Position numbers and translations under genes: made by a program. The notes below the pieces were generated by a model, which made no database searches, was not told where the DNA came from, and was given only the letters and a program-made list of their open reading frames with translations. From Cherax quadricarinatus (taxonomy: Eukaryota > Arthropoda > Malacostraca > Decapoda > Parastacidae): 64,000 nt of DNA. Below, in pieces: positions 55,466 through 64,000 of this stretch. Each line of letters opens with the position of its first letter. Position 1 is the first letter of the stretch. Location of the stretch: NCBI RefSeq assembly GCF_038502225.1, contig NC_091293.1, positions 1,734,203 to 1,798,202 of the forward strand, read 5' to 3'.

Positions 55466-55634
55466 CATTTGTACGCGGCAACACACGTTAAAGTCCTCTA
55501 TCTCGTCCAACTCTCTCCATGGAAGATCAAGCTATGAACTGAGGGCTAGAAAAAATAAATGATTAAATAAAGTCTTAGACAATACTTAACATGAAACTTT
55601 CAACACAATATGAACCTCGAACACTAAAGAATAC

Positions 55635-55734
55635 TATAAAGGTTATATGGGTTGCAGGGCTGGTGTAAGTCATATGATGAGTCATATAAAGGTTATATGG
55701 GTTGCAGGGCTGGTGTAAGTCATATGATGAGTCA
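55635..55734. repeat. Exact 50-bp tandem duplication
   Basis: 55635-55684 and 55685-55734 are identical, each starting TATAAAGGTTATATGGGTTG and ending CATATGATGAGTCA. The lack of any mismatch points to a recent event. Confidence 0.95.
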
Positions 55735-56284
55735 AAAGGCACTCTCCCTGTAGGCCCTGAAGAAACAAAAAAAAGAGCAGAGGAGAATTTCTTAAGAATG
55801 AAGAGGAAAGATGGCAGGTAACGAAGCATAGAAAAATAAAAGAATCTCTTCACTAGATGGCGCCACATCCGGCCTCTCAAGAGACAACTAATGACCTTAA
55901 CAGTCGTACTACAGTCACTGGAATGAAACAAACACTACCTAACCTTTTCCTGTACAGTGGTCAAGTGATCTCCCTTGTCTCATAACCTCTGGTTCCTCTA
56001 CCTCAGTGCACACGAAAGTCATACTAGCGGTACCTAAAATCCCTCTAAAAGAAATGGAATGGTAGTTCAACTTCCTCAAAAAAATTAAGAGCTTTAACTG
56101 AATATTTCCATTTTGTCCAGATGATTAAAATCATCAAAAAACAAAGGAGCTTCACATCAACACGTTCAAAAAAGCAGAGCATTCATAACTCACACCCTTA
56201 ATAGAAATTGTAGATCAATATTCTCAAGAGTCACATCAACTTAAGATCAACAGCCTCAAGAGGTTCCAGAGTTATAGATAAGCG
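55735..56284. other. No gene seen
   Basis: About 550 bp. The overlapping minus-strand frame 55575-55931 (118 codons, Phe/Leu-rich) has no recognisable domain and includes the duplicated segment. I do not call it a gene. Confidence 0.45.
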
Positions 56285-58614
56285 GCCTTCAGGAGGCTCA
56301 GCCGCTAACACTGGCTTTCAGGAAGCTCAGCCGCTAACACTGGCTTTCAGGAAGCTCAGCCGCTAACACTGGCTTTCAGGAAGCTCAGCCGCTAACACTG
56401 GGTTTCAGGAAGCTCAGCCGCTAACACTGGGTTTCAGGAAGCTCAGCCACTAACACTGGGTTTCAGGAAGCTCAGCCGCTAACACTAGGTTTCAGGAAGC
56501 TCAGCCGCTAACACTGGGTTTCAGGAAGGTCAGCCGCTAACACTAGGTTTCAGGAAGCTCAGCCGCTAACACTGGGTTTCAGGAAGCTCAGCCGCTAACA
56601 CTGGGTTTCAGGAAGCTCAGCCGCTAACACTGGGTTTCAGGAAGCTCAGCCGCTAACACTGGGTTTCAGGAAGCCCAGCCGCTAACACTGGGTTTCAGGA
56701 AGCCCAGCCGCTAACACTAGGTTTCAGGAAGCCCAGCCGCTAACACTAGGTTTCAGGAAGCCCAGCCGCTAACACTAGGTTACAGGAAGCCCAGACACTA
56801 ACACTTGGTTTCAGGAAGCCCAGACACTAACACTTGGTTTCAGGAAGCCCAGCCGATAACACTAGGTTTCAGGAAGCCCAGCCGCTAACACTTGATTTCA
56901 GGAAGCAAAGACACTAACACTTGGTTTCAGGAAGCCCAGCCGCTAACACTAGGTTTCAGGAAGCCCAGCCGCTAACACTAGGTTTCAGGAAGCCCAGCCG
57001 CTAACACTAGGTTTCAGGAAGCCCAGCCGCTAACACTAGGTTTCAGGAAGCCCAGCCGCTAACACTAGGTTACAGGAAGCCCAGACACTAACACTTGGTT
57101 TCAGGAAGCCCAGACACTAACACTTGGTTTCAGGAAGCCCAGCCGATAACACTAGGTTTCAGGAAGCCCAGCCGCTAACACTAGGTTTCAGGAAGCCCAG
57201 ACACTAACACTTGGTTTCAGGAAGCCCAGCCGATAACACTAGGTTTCAGGAAGCCCAGCCGCTAACACTAGGTTTCAGGAAGCCCAGACACTAACACTTG
57301 GTTTCAGGAAGCCCAGACACTAACACTTGGTTTCAGGAAGCCCAGCCGATAACACTAGGTTTCAGGAAGCCCAGCCGCTAACACTAGGTTTCAGGAAGTC
57401 CAGACACTAACACTTGGTTTCAGGAAGCCCAGCCGATAACACTAGGTTTCAGGAAGCCCAGCCGATAACACTAGGTTTCAGGAAGCCCAGCCGCTAACAC
57501 TAGGTTTCAGGAAGTCCAGACACTAACACTTGGTTTCAGGAAGCCCAGCCGATAACACTAGGTTTCAGGAAGCCCAGACACTAACACTTGGTTTCAGGAA
57601 GCCCAGCCGCTAACACTAGGTTTCAGGAAGCCCAGACACTAACACTAGGTTTCAGGAAGCCCAGACACTAACACTAGGTTTCAGGAAGCCCAGCCGATAA
57701 CACTAGGTTTCAGGAAGCCCAGACACTAACACTTGGTTTCAGGAAGCCCAGCCGCTAACACTAGGTTTCAGGAAGCCCAGACACTAACACTAGGTTTCAG
57801 GAAGCCCAGACACTAACACTTGGTTTCAGGAAGCCCAGCCGCTAACACTAGGTTTCAGGAAGCCCAGCCGCTAACACTAGGTTTCAGGAAGCCCAGACAC
57901 TAACACTAGGTTTCAGGAAGCCCAGACACTAACACTTGGTTTCAGGAAGCCCAGCCGCTAACACTAGGTTTCAGGAAGCCCAGACACTAACACTAGGTTT
58001 CAGGAAGCCCAGACACTAACACTAGGTTTCAGGAAGCCCAGACACTAACACTAGGTTTCAGGAAGCCCAGCCGCTAACACTAGGTTTCAGGAAGCCCAGC
58101 CGATAACACTAGGTTTCAGGAAGCCCAGACACTAACACTAGGTTTCAGGAAGCCCAGCCGCTAACACTAGGTTTCAGGAAGCCCAGACACTAACACTAGG
58201 TTTCAGGAAGCCCAGACACTAACACTAGGTTTCAGGAAGCCCAGCCGATAACACTAGGTTTCAGGAAGCCCAGCCGATAACACTAGGTTTCAGGAAGCCC
58301 AGCCGATAACACTAGGTTTCAGGAAGCCCAGCCGATAACACTTGGTTTCAGGAAGCCCAGCCGATAACACTAGGTTTCAGGAAGCCCAGACACTAACACT
58401 AGGTTTCAGGAAGCCCAGACACTAACACTAGGTTTCAGGAAGCCCAGCCGATAACACTAGGTTTCAGGAAGCCCAGCCGATAACACTAGGTTTCAGGAAG
58501 CCCAGCCGATAACACTAGGTTTCAGGAAGCCCAGCCGATAACACTAGGTTTCAGGAAGCCCAGCCGATAACACTAGGTTTCAGGAAGCCCAGCCGATAAC
58601 ACTAGGTTTCAGGG
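56285..58614. repeat. 29-bp tandem array, about 80 units
   Basis: The common core is GGTTTCAGGAAGCCCAGCCG with a variable ATAACACTA, CTAACACTA or ACACTAACACTTGG part. Four main unit types are arranged in zones. CTCAGCCGCTAACACTGG units fill the left 0.4 kb, CCCAGACACTAACAC and CCCAGCCGCT units mix in the middle, and CCCAGCCGATAACAC units dominate the right end. Multi-unit blocks are themselves repeated. Non-coding. Confidence 0.97.
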
Positions 58615-59452
58615 GAAGATACTCTTGTTGCCATATTAATGTTGATGAGATTCATGTCATTTATTCTCCTATGACAGGAATATGCTAGAAAAAAGTATTG
58701 TAAAAATAACTGAATGTTTGAACTGGTCTTAATTTTCTGTATTAGTTAAAAGGTTTAACAGAAAAATATCCAAAAATAAATAGAGTAGATTTAAGATGTT
58801 GTAGATTTAAGATGCCGAAGATGCTGTCTAACATCTTCAACAACTTGAACCTTGTGAATACAAGAACTAAGGTTCACGGCCAAATTTGCTAACTTTAACC
58901 TATACGAATATTAGATCAAGTATAGCTAATAGCACTAGGCTATATGAAGGTGGTGGTATAATCATATTTCTAAATTATGAAGCCTGAAGAAGGTTAAGAT
59001 GATCAATCATTCGGAGTGGAGAGGAAGCGCTGAGTCCAAAACTCATGATTAATCTAAAGTAGATGTCCAAACATTTAGACTTAAATACTAAAGACACGAG
59101 AAGTGAAGATGACGTCTCATGTGGATGGAGTCAACTTGTGAAGCATGGAAGCTGTGCTATTTAAACTCTATGGCCATAATTCGTTAACATAAAGCAGTTT
59201 ATTAGCTTTATAGGCCGACTGCTAGAAATGAACAGTTTGTCTATTTTTTTCGGTTTATTAAAGTACATTATCAGGATGAATATTCAAATTTGTTTCTGAT
59301 AAATACAACTGATACAAACAAAGGCAAACCATGAACTGATTATTTTGATTTTCAAATGAAATAGTATTAATTTTACTGTTTGCTGCAAATGGAAGGTCTG
59401 GTGGATTTAGATAAAATTTTGCATCCGTTGTGGCGGCTCTACAACCATCCTC
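58615..59452. other. No gene seen
   Basis: About 840 bp of AT-rich DNA between the 29-bp array and LINE A. A small local duplication (TTAAGATGTTGTAGATTTAA at about 58792) is the only structure noticed. Confidence 0.5.
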
Positions 59453-60509
59453 TGTAGACTGGAGGTTTCGCGGGTCTACGCCTCCGCTGCCCGGTCTGAG
59501 ACCAGGCCTCGTGTTGGATCAGAGTCTGATCAGCCAAGCTGTTACTGCTGGCTGCACACAAAATGGCATATGAACCACAGCCCGGCTGGTCAGGTACTGA
59601 CTTTACGAGCCTGTCCAAAGCCTTCTTGAAGACAGCCAGGGGTCAATTGGTAATCCCCCTTATGTATGCTGGGAGGCAGTTGAACAGTCTTGGGCCCCTG
59701 ACACATACTGTGTTGTCTCTCAGTGTACTCGTGGTCCCCCTGCTTTTCACTGGGGGATTGATGCATCTCCTGCCGAGTCTTTTGTTTTCAAAGGGAGTGA
59801 TTTTCGTGTGCAAGTTTGGTACTAATCCTTCTAGGATTTTCCAAGTGTATATTATCATGCATCTCTCTCGTCTGCATTCCAGGGAATACTGATCAAGGGA
59901 CTTCAACCGTTTCCAGTAATTTACGTGCCTTATCGTACTTACATATGCCGTGAAAGCTCTTTGTACACTCTCCAGGTCAGCAATTTTACCTGCCTTGAAG
60001 GGGTTAGTGTACAGCAGTATTCCAGCCTAGAAAGAACAAGCAATTGGAAGAGAATCATCATGGGCCTGGCATACCTAGTTTTGAAGGTTCTCATTATCCA
60101 TCCTATCATTTTCCTAGCAGATGCGGTAGATACATTGTTGTCGTCTTCAAAGGTGAGATCCTCTGACATTATCACTCCTAGGTCCTTCACATTTCTTTCT
60201 CGCTCTATTGTATGGTTAGAATTTGTTGTATACCCTGATGCAGTTTTAAATTCCTCAATTTTTTCCTATCTGAGTAGTTGAAATTTCTCTTCATTGAACT
60301 TCATATTGTTTTGAGTGGCCCATTTGATGACTTGGTTTATGTCCGCTTGGAGTCATGCAGTGTCTTCGATGGAGAACACTGGCATGGCAATTCGGGTGTC
60401 ATCCAGAAAGGAAGACATAGAGCTATGATTTACATCTCTGTCTATGTCAGGTATGAGGATGAGCCACAAGATGGGAGCGAATACTGTGCGAATACTTGTT
60501 AGCATAGGC

Positions 60510-60768
60510 ACTACTGTGACCACAAATGCAAGTTTTTGCAAACGAATCTCCGCTAGCATGGCCGTTACGAACTCTAGCTAGCTGGCCCAGTGGCTAACGC
60601 GACGGTCTGGAATTTTGAGACTCTCTGACCGCGGGTTCAAACCCCACCCGTGGTATAGTTTGTTTGCAATCGTGTCATTATGATTTTGTGAGTCATGTTG
60701 ACGGCTTTGAGGGTTCTTGAGCTAGAGTTCGTCACGGCCATGTTAGTGGGAGATTCGTTTGTAAAAAT
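60510..60768 (+). mobile_element. tRNA-derived SINE (S2) bounded by inverted tail copies
   Basis: A tRNA-like head at 60580-60655 has A-box region CCCAGTGGCTAACGC and B-box GCGGGTTCAAACCCC (60631-60645). The body is TTTGCAATCGTGTCATTATG. The tail 60720-60768 (GAGCTAGAGTTCGTCACGGC, GGGAGATTCGTTTGTAAAAA) is mirrored upstream at about 60533-60578 (TTTGCAAACGAATCTCCGCT, GGCCGTTACGAACTCTAGCT). The SINE thus lies between roughly 45-bp inverted repeats, inside LINE A. Confidence 0.8.
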
Positions 60769-61032
60769 GAACAGAGTTATTCACTGTAGCTGCCTCTAAC
60801 TTTGTTTTCTATTACTCTTTGTGTTCTATTTGTCAGGAAGTTATATATCCATCTACCAACTTTTCCTGTTATTCCTTTAACACGCATTTTGTACTATATT
60901 ACACAGTGGCCACACTTGTCGAAGGCTTTTGCGAAGTCTATGTATACGACATCTGTATTTTGTTTATCCTCTATAGCATCCAGGACCTTGTCATATTGGT
61001 CCAGTAACTAGGACAGGCAGGAGTGACCTGCA

Positions 61033-61410
61033 TTAAACCCGTGTTGCCCTGGGTTGTGATATTAGTGTTATCGGTCTGTAGTTCCTCGCAATTGCTTTAC
61101 TGCCACCTTTGTAAAGTGGGGCTACGTCTGTTGTTTTTAGCGAGTGTGGGATGACCCCATTGTTCATGCTCCCTCTCCATAGAATGTTGAAGGCATGTGA
61201 CAAGAGCTTCTTGCAGTTCTTGATAAACACGGAGTTCCATGAACTTGGGCCTGGGGCAGAGTGCATGGGCATGTCATTTATTGCAATTTCAAAGTCTTGT
61301 GATATTAGGATAATATCAGAGATTTTTGAGATGATCAAATTTTGGGTCTTGTTCATGAAGAATTCATTTGGATTGTCGACCAATAGTCTGGGTAACGGCT
61401 CACCGAACAC
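61033..61410 (-). pseudogene. LINE A RT N-terminal region
   Basis: A 125-codon frame: FGEPLPRLLVDNPNEFFMNK (linker end), INDMPMHSAPGPSSWNSVFI, IPHSLKTTDVAPLYKGGSKA then IARNYRPITLIS, after which the sequence jumps. The AxGPDGI-type motif reads APGPSSW. This is the only LINE A copy here that reaches upstream of the RT palm. Confidence 0.75.
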
Positions 61411-61679
61411 TGAGTCGTACTGGGACTTTAGTATCTCACTCAGTTCTTGGCTATCATCTGTGTATGTCTCATCCCGCCTAAGCAGGGGCCCAATACTGGA
61501 TGTTGTTTTACCCTTATATTTGGCATAAGAGAAGAAGCATTATTTTTTATTTTGAATTTCCTTTATGGCTTTTAGTTCTTCCTGTACCTCTTCAAGAGAG
61601 GTGGGGGTTCCTTGACGTGGCGAAGTGGGTCTTTGTCTAAGTTTCAGACCATTTGCTGACGATGGTTCTCTGACGTCTG

Positions 61680-63295
61680 CTCATTCCACCCAAAAACGAC
61701 CTACGCGACACCCACTTCCATTATGCACCATATTTACAAGTATTCAGTGGACTAAATTTTTTGCCTTCAACCGACTTCTCCAACTGATTATCTTTCTGAC
61801 CATAGTATTGGTAGAGCTCTTTTACAACACGTTGACCAAAATATATTCTTTCACGCTCTTCGAATCGGTGTGTGCATCGTTACAGTTCAGAATGAAGAAC
61901 AAGCTCACGATCTTTCTCATTTTACTTTCATTGATAACATTCCAGTCAGAGTTCACATGCACGCTACTCTCAGTTCTTGCAGTGGTAGGATGGTTTTACC
62001 GTGTACTATTGTACAGAGTGATTTTCTGTCTTGCGGTGGTGATATTTTGGAGCAATTAGCCCTTCAGAACCTTCCTCAAAGTGGATATACAAGTCCTGCC
62101 CGCTCACGGACGGAGGTGCTTTCCCAGTAACATCGCCCGCTTAACTTTGACTGCCGTGAACTCCCGTAATCCGTTCATATTGCGGGCCATCGCCTAAAGG
62201 TTCTTAAAGTGGCCCCTACTCCCCAACAGTGTCGAAATTGCTGGCGCTTCAAACACACAGCTAAATACGCAGATCTGTGGTGGAATGCCTGGTCTGCAGT
62301 GCCACGGATCATGCCAATACATTTTGCAGCCTTCCCCTCACTTGTCTCAATTTCAATGACCCTCATCCTTCTTTTTCCCTCCGATGTCAGGTGTGTCTTA
62401 ATGAACGAGGAATCCGTTGTCTTAAGGAGAGCAAAGCTCTTACTTATACTATGGCTGTCTCTCGGCTCCGCCTTCATAGGAATCATCATCGTGTCCCTTA
62501 TTCTCGAGTAGCTTGGAGACCTCCAACCTTGGCGTTCCCCCCTACCTACCAGCTCCTGCAGTGTTGTGTCTTCCAGGGTCACCCCCGTCTCTAATTCTTT
62601 TGCGGTTTTACCCTCTGAAACCCCCACCTCCTTACCTATTCCTACCTCAACTTCTTCTCGCCTGCTATTTTCTCTGTCTGCAAGGCCTCACATGATTTCA
62701 TCTTCTTCGCACCTGTCACCTGCCAAGTTGAACTTGTCTCATAAGCCCAGGTCTCTTTGCATTCCTCCGGTGCTTACAATTCCCCAACAGTTTTCCTTTT
62801 AGGCCTCGGTGCCTAGTTCTCATGTCCCTTTCTTACTCTCTCACGAAGGTGGAGGTTCACCCTCTTCGTGTGGTCCCCTCTTCACCTGTTCTTCTCTGGA
62901 CTTCTACCCCAGTTACCTTCCAGCCTCCTTCCTCTCCTGTTTCACTGCAGGACTCTTCTGTCTCTGCTGGAGCATCTCTCCAGGTTCATACTCCTCTCCC
63001 CTCTCAGACCTCTTTGGTTCCCTCCATAGTCTCCCCGATCTCTACTTGCTCTACCTCACCTGTCTCTAAAGTCAGAGTTTTGGCATCTTCCGTATGTGCT
63101 GAGACACTTGACGCTATCTCCGACTACATTGTGGAGACGAAACCCTCACTGGACACCAGCGCGCTTCCTTCTACCCCGTCTTATTTTTCACTACCCTTTC
63201 ACCAATCTTTTCCTTCACAGTATTCTGATTCCTCCTTGCTTACATGCTTTCTGTTGCCTCCACACATTGACTTCACTGACCCTAATAGCCCATAG
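61680..63295 (+). pseudogene. I-like LINE ORF1, gag-like, frameshifted
   Basis: Successive frames read HSTQKRPTRHPLPLCTIFTS, DLSHFTFIDNIPVRVHMHAT (61870-62130), KVAPTPQQCRNCWRFKHTAK (first zinc knuckle, broken by a shift) and ECLVCSATDHANTFC (second CCHC knuckle, near 62290). The sequence continues to LTYTMAVSRLRLHRNHHRVP, then a Ser/Pro/Thr-rich tail to 63295. At least three frameshifts. As a gag-like protein it would bind the element RNA. Confidence 0.75.
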
Positions 63296-63338
63296 GTTTT
63301 ATCGCCTCTTATTCTTGGCATACCTGTCTTTGTGAATA

Positions 63339-63968
63339 ATGACTTATTTACAATGGAATATTCATGGTCTAATGGGTAATGGGGGAGAGCTCCAGGTGTT
63401 GCTTTCCCAGTTTTCCCCAGTATGTGTCTTGTTACAAGAGCCCAAAATTAGTTCAGCTCTTATTTATCCCGTTTTGAGCTATGTGCTCTTGTATTCTTCT
63501 GATCCCGATCCTGATGAATCATTTAATGAGAGTGCACTTTTTGTGCACATTGGTATTCCGTATCAACAGGTCTTTGTTCGTTCTCTGCTGCATGATACTG
63601 CAGCCCGTGTTTATTTGCACAGATAGTATACAGTTTGCTCTCTATATCTCTCCTCTTCCTGTGCATTCTGTATCTCGGATATTGTGTTCTTGATCTCTTC
63701 TCTACCACAGCCCAGCTTGTTGACAGGTGATTTTAATGTTCACCATCGTCTTTGCGGAGGGTCGCACTGTGACTCTCGTGGTGATCAGTTGAGGACTCTT
63801 CTCACTTCTCATCCTCTTCATGTTTTAAACATTGGTGCTCTGACCCACTTTAACTCTCGCACTCAGTCTCTCTATCTGCTCCTCGTCAATCGCTCTTGAT
63901 TACACATGGTCTTTTCTCCCGGATTTGCACGACAGCGATCACTTTCCTCTTCTTACTTTTACTGTGTA
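63339..63968 (+). pseudogene. I-like LINE ORF2 endonuclease (EEP), partial
   Basis: The start MTYLQWNIHGLMGNGGELQV is followed by VCVLLQEPKISS (catalytic Glu present). After a stop near 63626 it continues as SLLTGDFNVHHRLCGGSHCD, RGDQLRTLLTSHPLHVLNIG and ALTHFNSRTQS. It ends near 63930 with HDSDHFPLLLTF (Asp-His). One in-frame stop and two shifts are present. Confidence 0.8.
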
Positions 63969-64000
63969 ATCCCAATCGCCTCGGTGCCCTCGTTGGCAAT

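Larger units (their letters stand above)
59453..61597 (-). mobile_element. LINE A (CR1-like), decayed, with S2 SINE inserted
   Basis: The 3' end is at about 59455. On the minus strand the C-terminus (59906-59643), RT end (60190-59939, MKDLGVIMSEDLTFEDDNNV), RT palm (around 60450-60350, reading SSFLDDTRIAM) and RT N-terminus (61410-61033) are visible. FADD has become FLDD. A SINE-containing insert of about 280 bp lies at about 60488-60768, and part of the RT between 61050 and 60990 is deleted. Confidence 0.8.
61598..63999 (+). mobile_element. I-like LINE, 5' part, running off the window
   Basis: ORF1 remnants (61680 to about 63295) and the start of ORF2 (63339 on) in plus orientation. It is the same family as 26395-29640, for example KRPTRHPLPLCTIFTSIQW here versus KRPTQHPLPLHIMFTCMQW there. 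It probably continues with RT and RNase H beyond 64000. Confidence 0.8.

Noticed and set aside
55575..55931. 118-codon minus-strand frame
   Set aside because: It runs through the 50-bp duplication, has no recognisable domain and has biased Phe/Leu composition typical of AT-rich DNA.
60580..60660. Possible tRNA gene on the plus strand
   Set aside because: The B-box is good, but the same head recurs in three SINE copies and lacks a complete cloverleaf.

Overview
The window is animal nuclear DNA. It is almost entirely transposable elements and satellite-type repeats, with no recognisable conserved, intron-bearing host gene. The mix of families suggests an arthropod, most likely a decapod crustacean: very long (TA)n tracts, RTE, CR1-like, I-like and Tx1-like LINEs, Penelope-like elements (PLEs), pogo/Tigger and piggyBac remnants, tRNA-derived SINEs, and a 388-bp MITE. 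The host call is inference from repeat style and not from a marker gene.

Layout. 1-9.2 kb: LINE fragments, an RTE LINE, a 380-bp interspersed repeat, a MITE inside (TA)n, a SINE cluster and two fold-back insertions derived from PLE ends. 9.2-11.5 kb: a decayed PLE. 11.6-17.9 kb: LINE B, LINE A and LINE 3' ends with low-complexity DNA. 18.0-19.2 kb: an intact 375-codon ORF on the minus strand that looks like an adenain-type (His-Asp-Gln-Cys) cysteine protease with a proline-rich repeat tail. 19.7-24.4 kb: LINE A, a fairly intact PLE (RT plus GIY-YIG) and a CR1-type LINE whose ORF1 is an SGNH esterase. 24.7-29.6 kb: RTE and an I-like LINE with RNase H. 30.3-32.5 kb: a 19-bp array and a 22-bp array. 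33.5-35.3 kb: an ancient LINE B copy. 36.1-44.2 kb: a Tx1-like LINE split by a 3.2-kb mosaic (LINE A + RTE + Tigger + 380-bp repeat). 45.4-52.8 kb: PLE fold-back, piggyBac, two joined LINE E pieces, CR1 pieces and a PLE GIY-YIG. 52.9-54.0 kb: a TIR element. 56.3-58.6 kb: a 29-bp array of about 80 units. 59.5-64 kb: LINE A with a SINE inside, then an I-like LINE running off the end.

Nearly all transposon ORFs carry stops, frameshifts or lost catalytic residues (YADG, YVDN, FADV, an endonuclease Glu to Lys, an esterase His to Tyr), so most are dead copies. The best preserved open frames are the protease ORF, Tx1 ORF1, the PLE RT/GIY-YIG, the RNase H segment of the I-like LINE and a chimeric LINE A/RTE ORF.

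Two themes recur. First, fold-back (inverted) duplications of SINE or PLE-end sequence occur at least seven times. Second, hammerhead-ribozyme-like cores appear at PLE ends in three different sequence versions. The most unusual single item is the orphan protease ORF. LINE family letters (A, B, E, family 1) and SINE labels (S1, S2) are local to this annotation.
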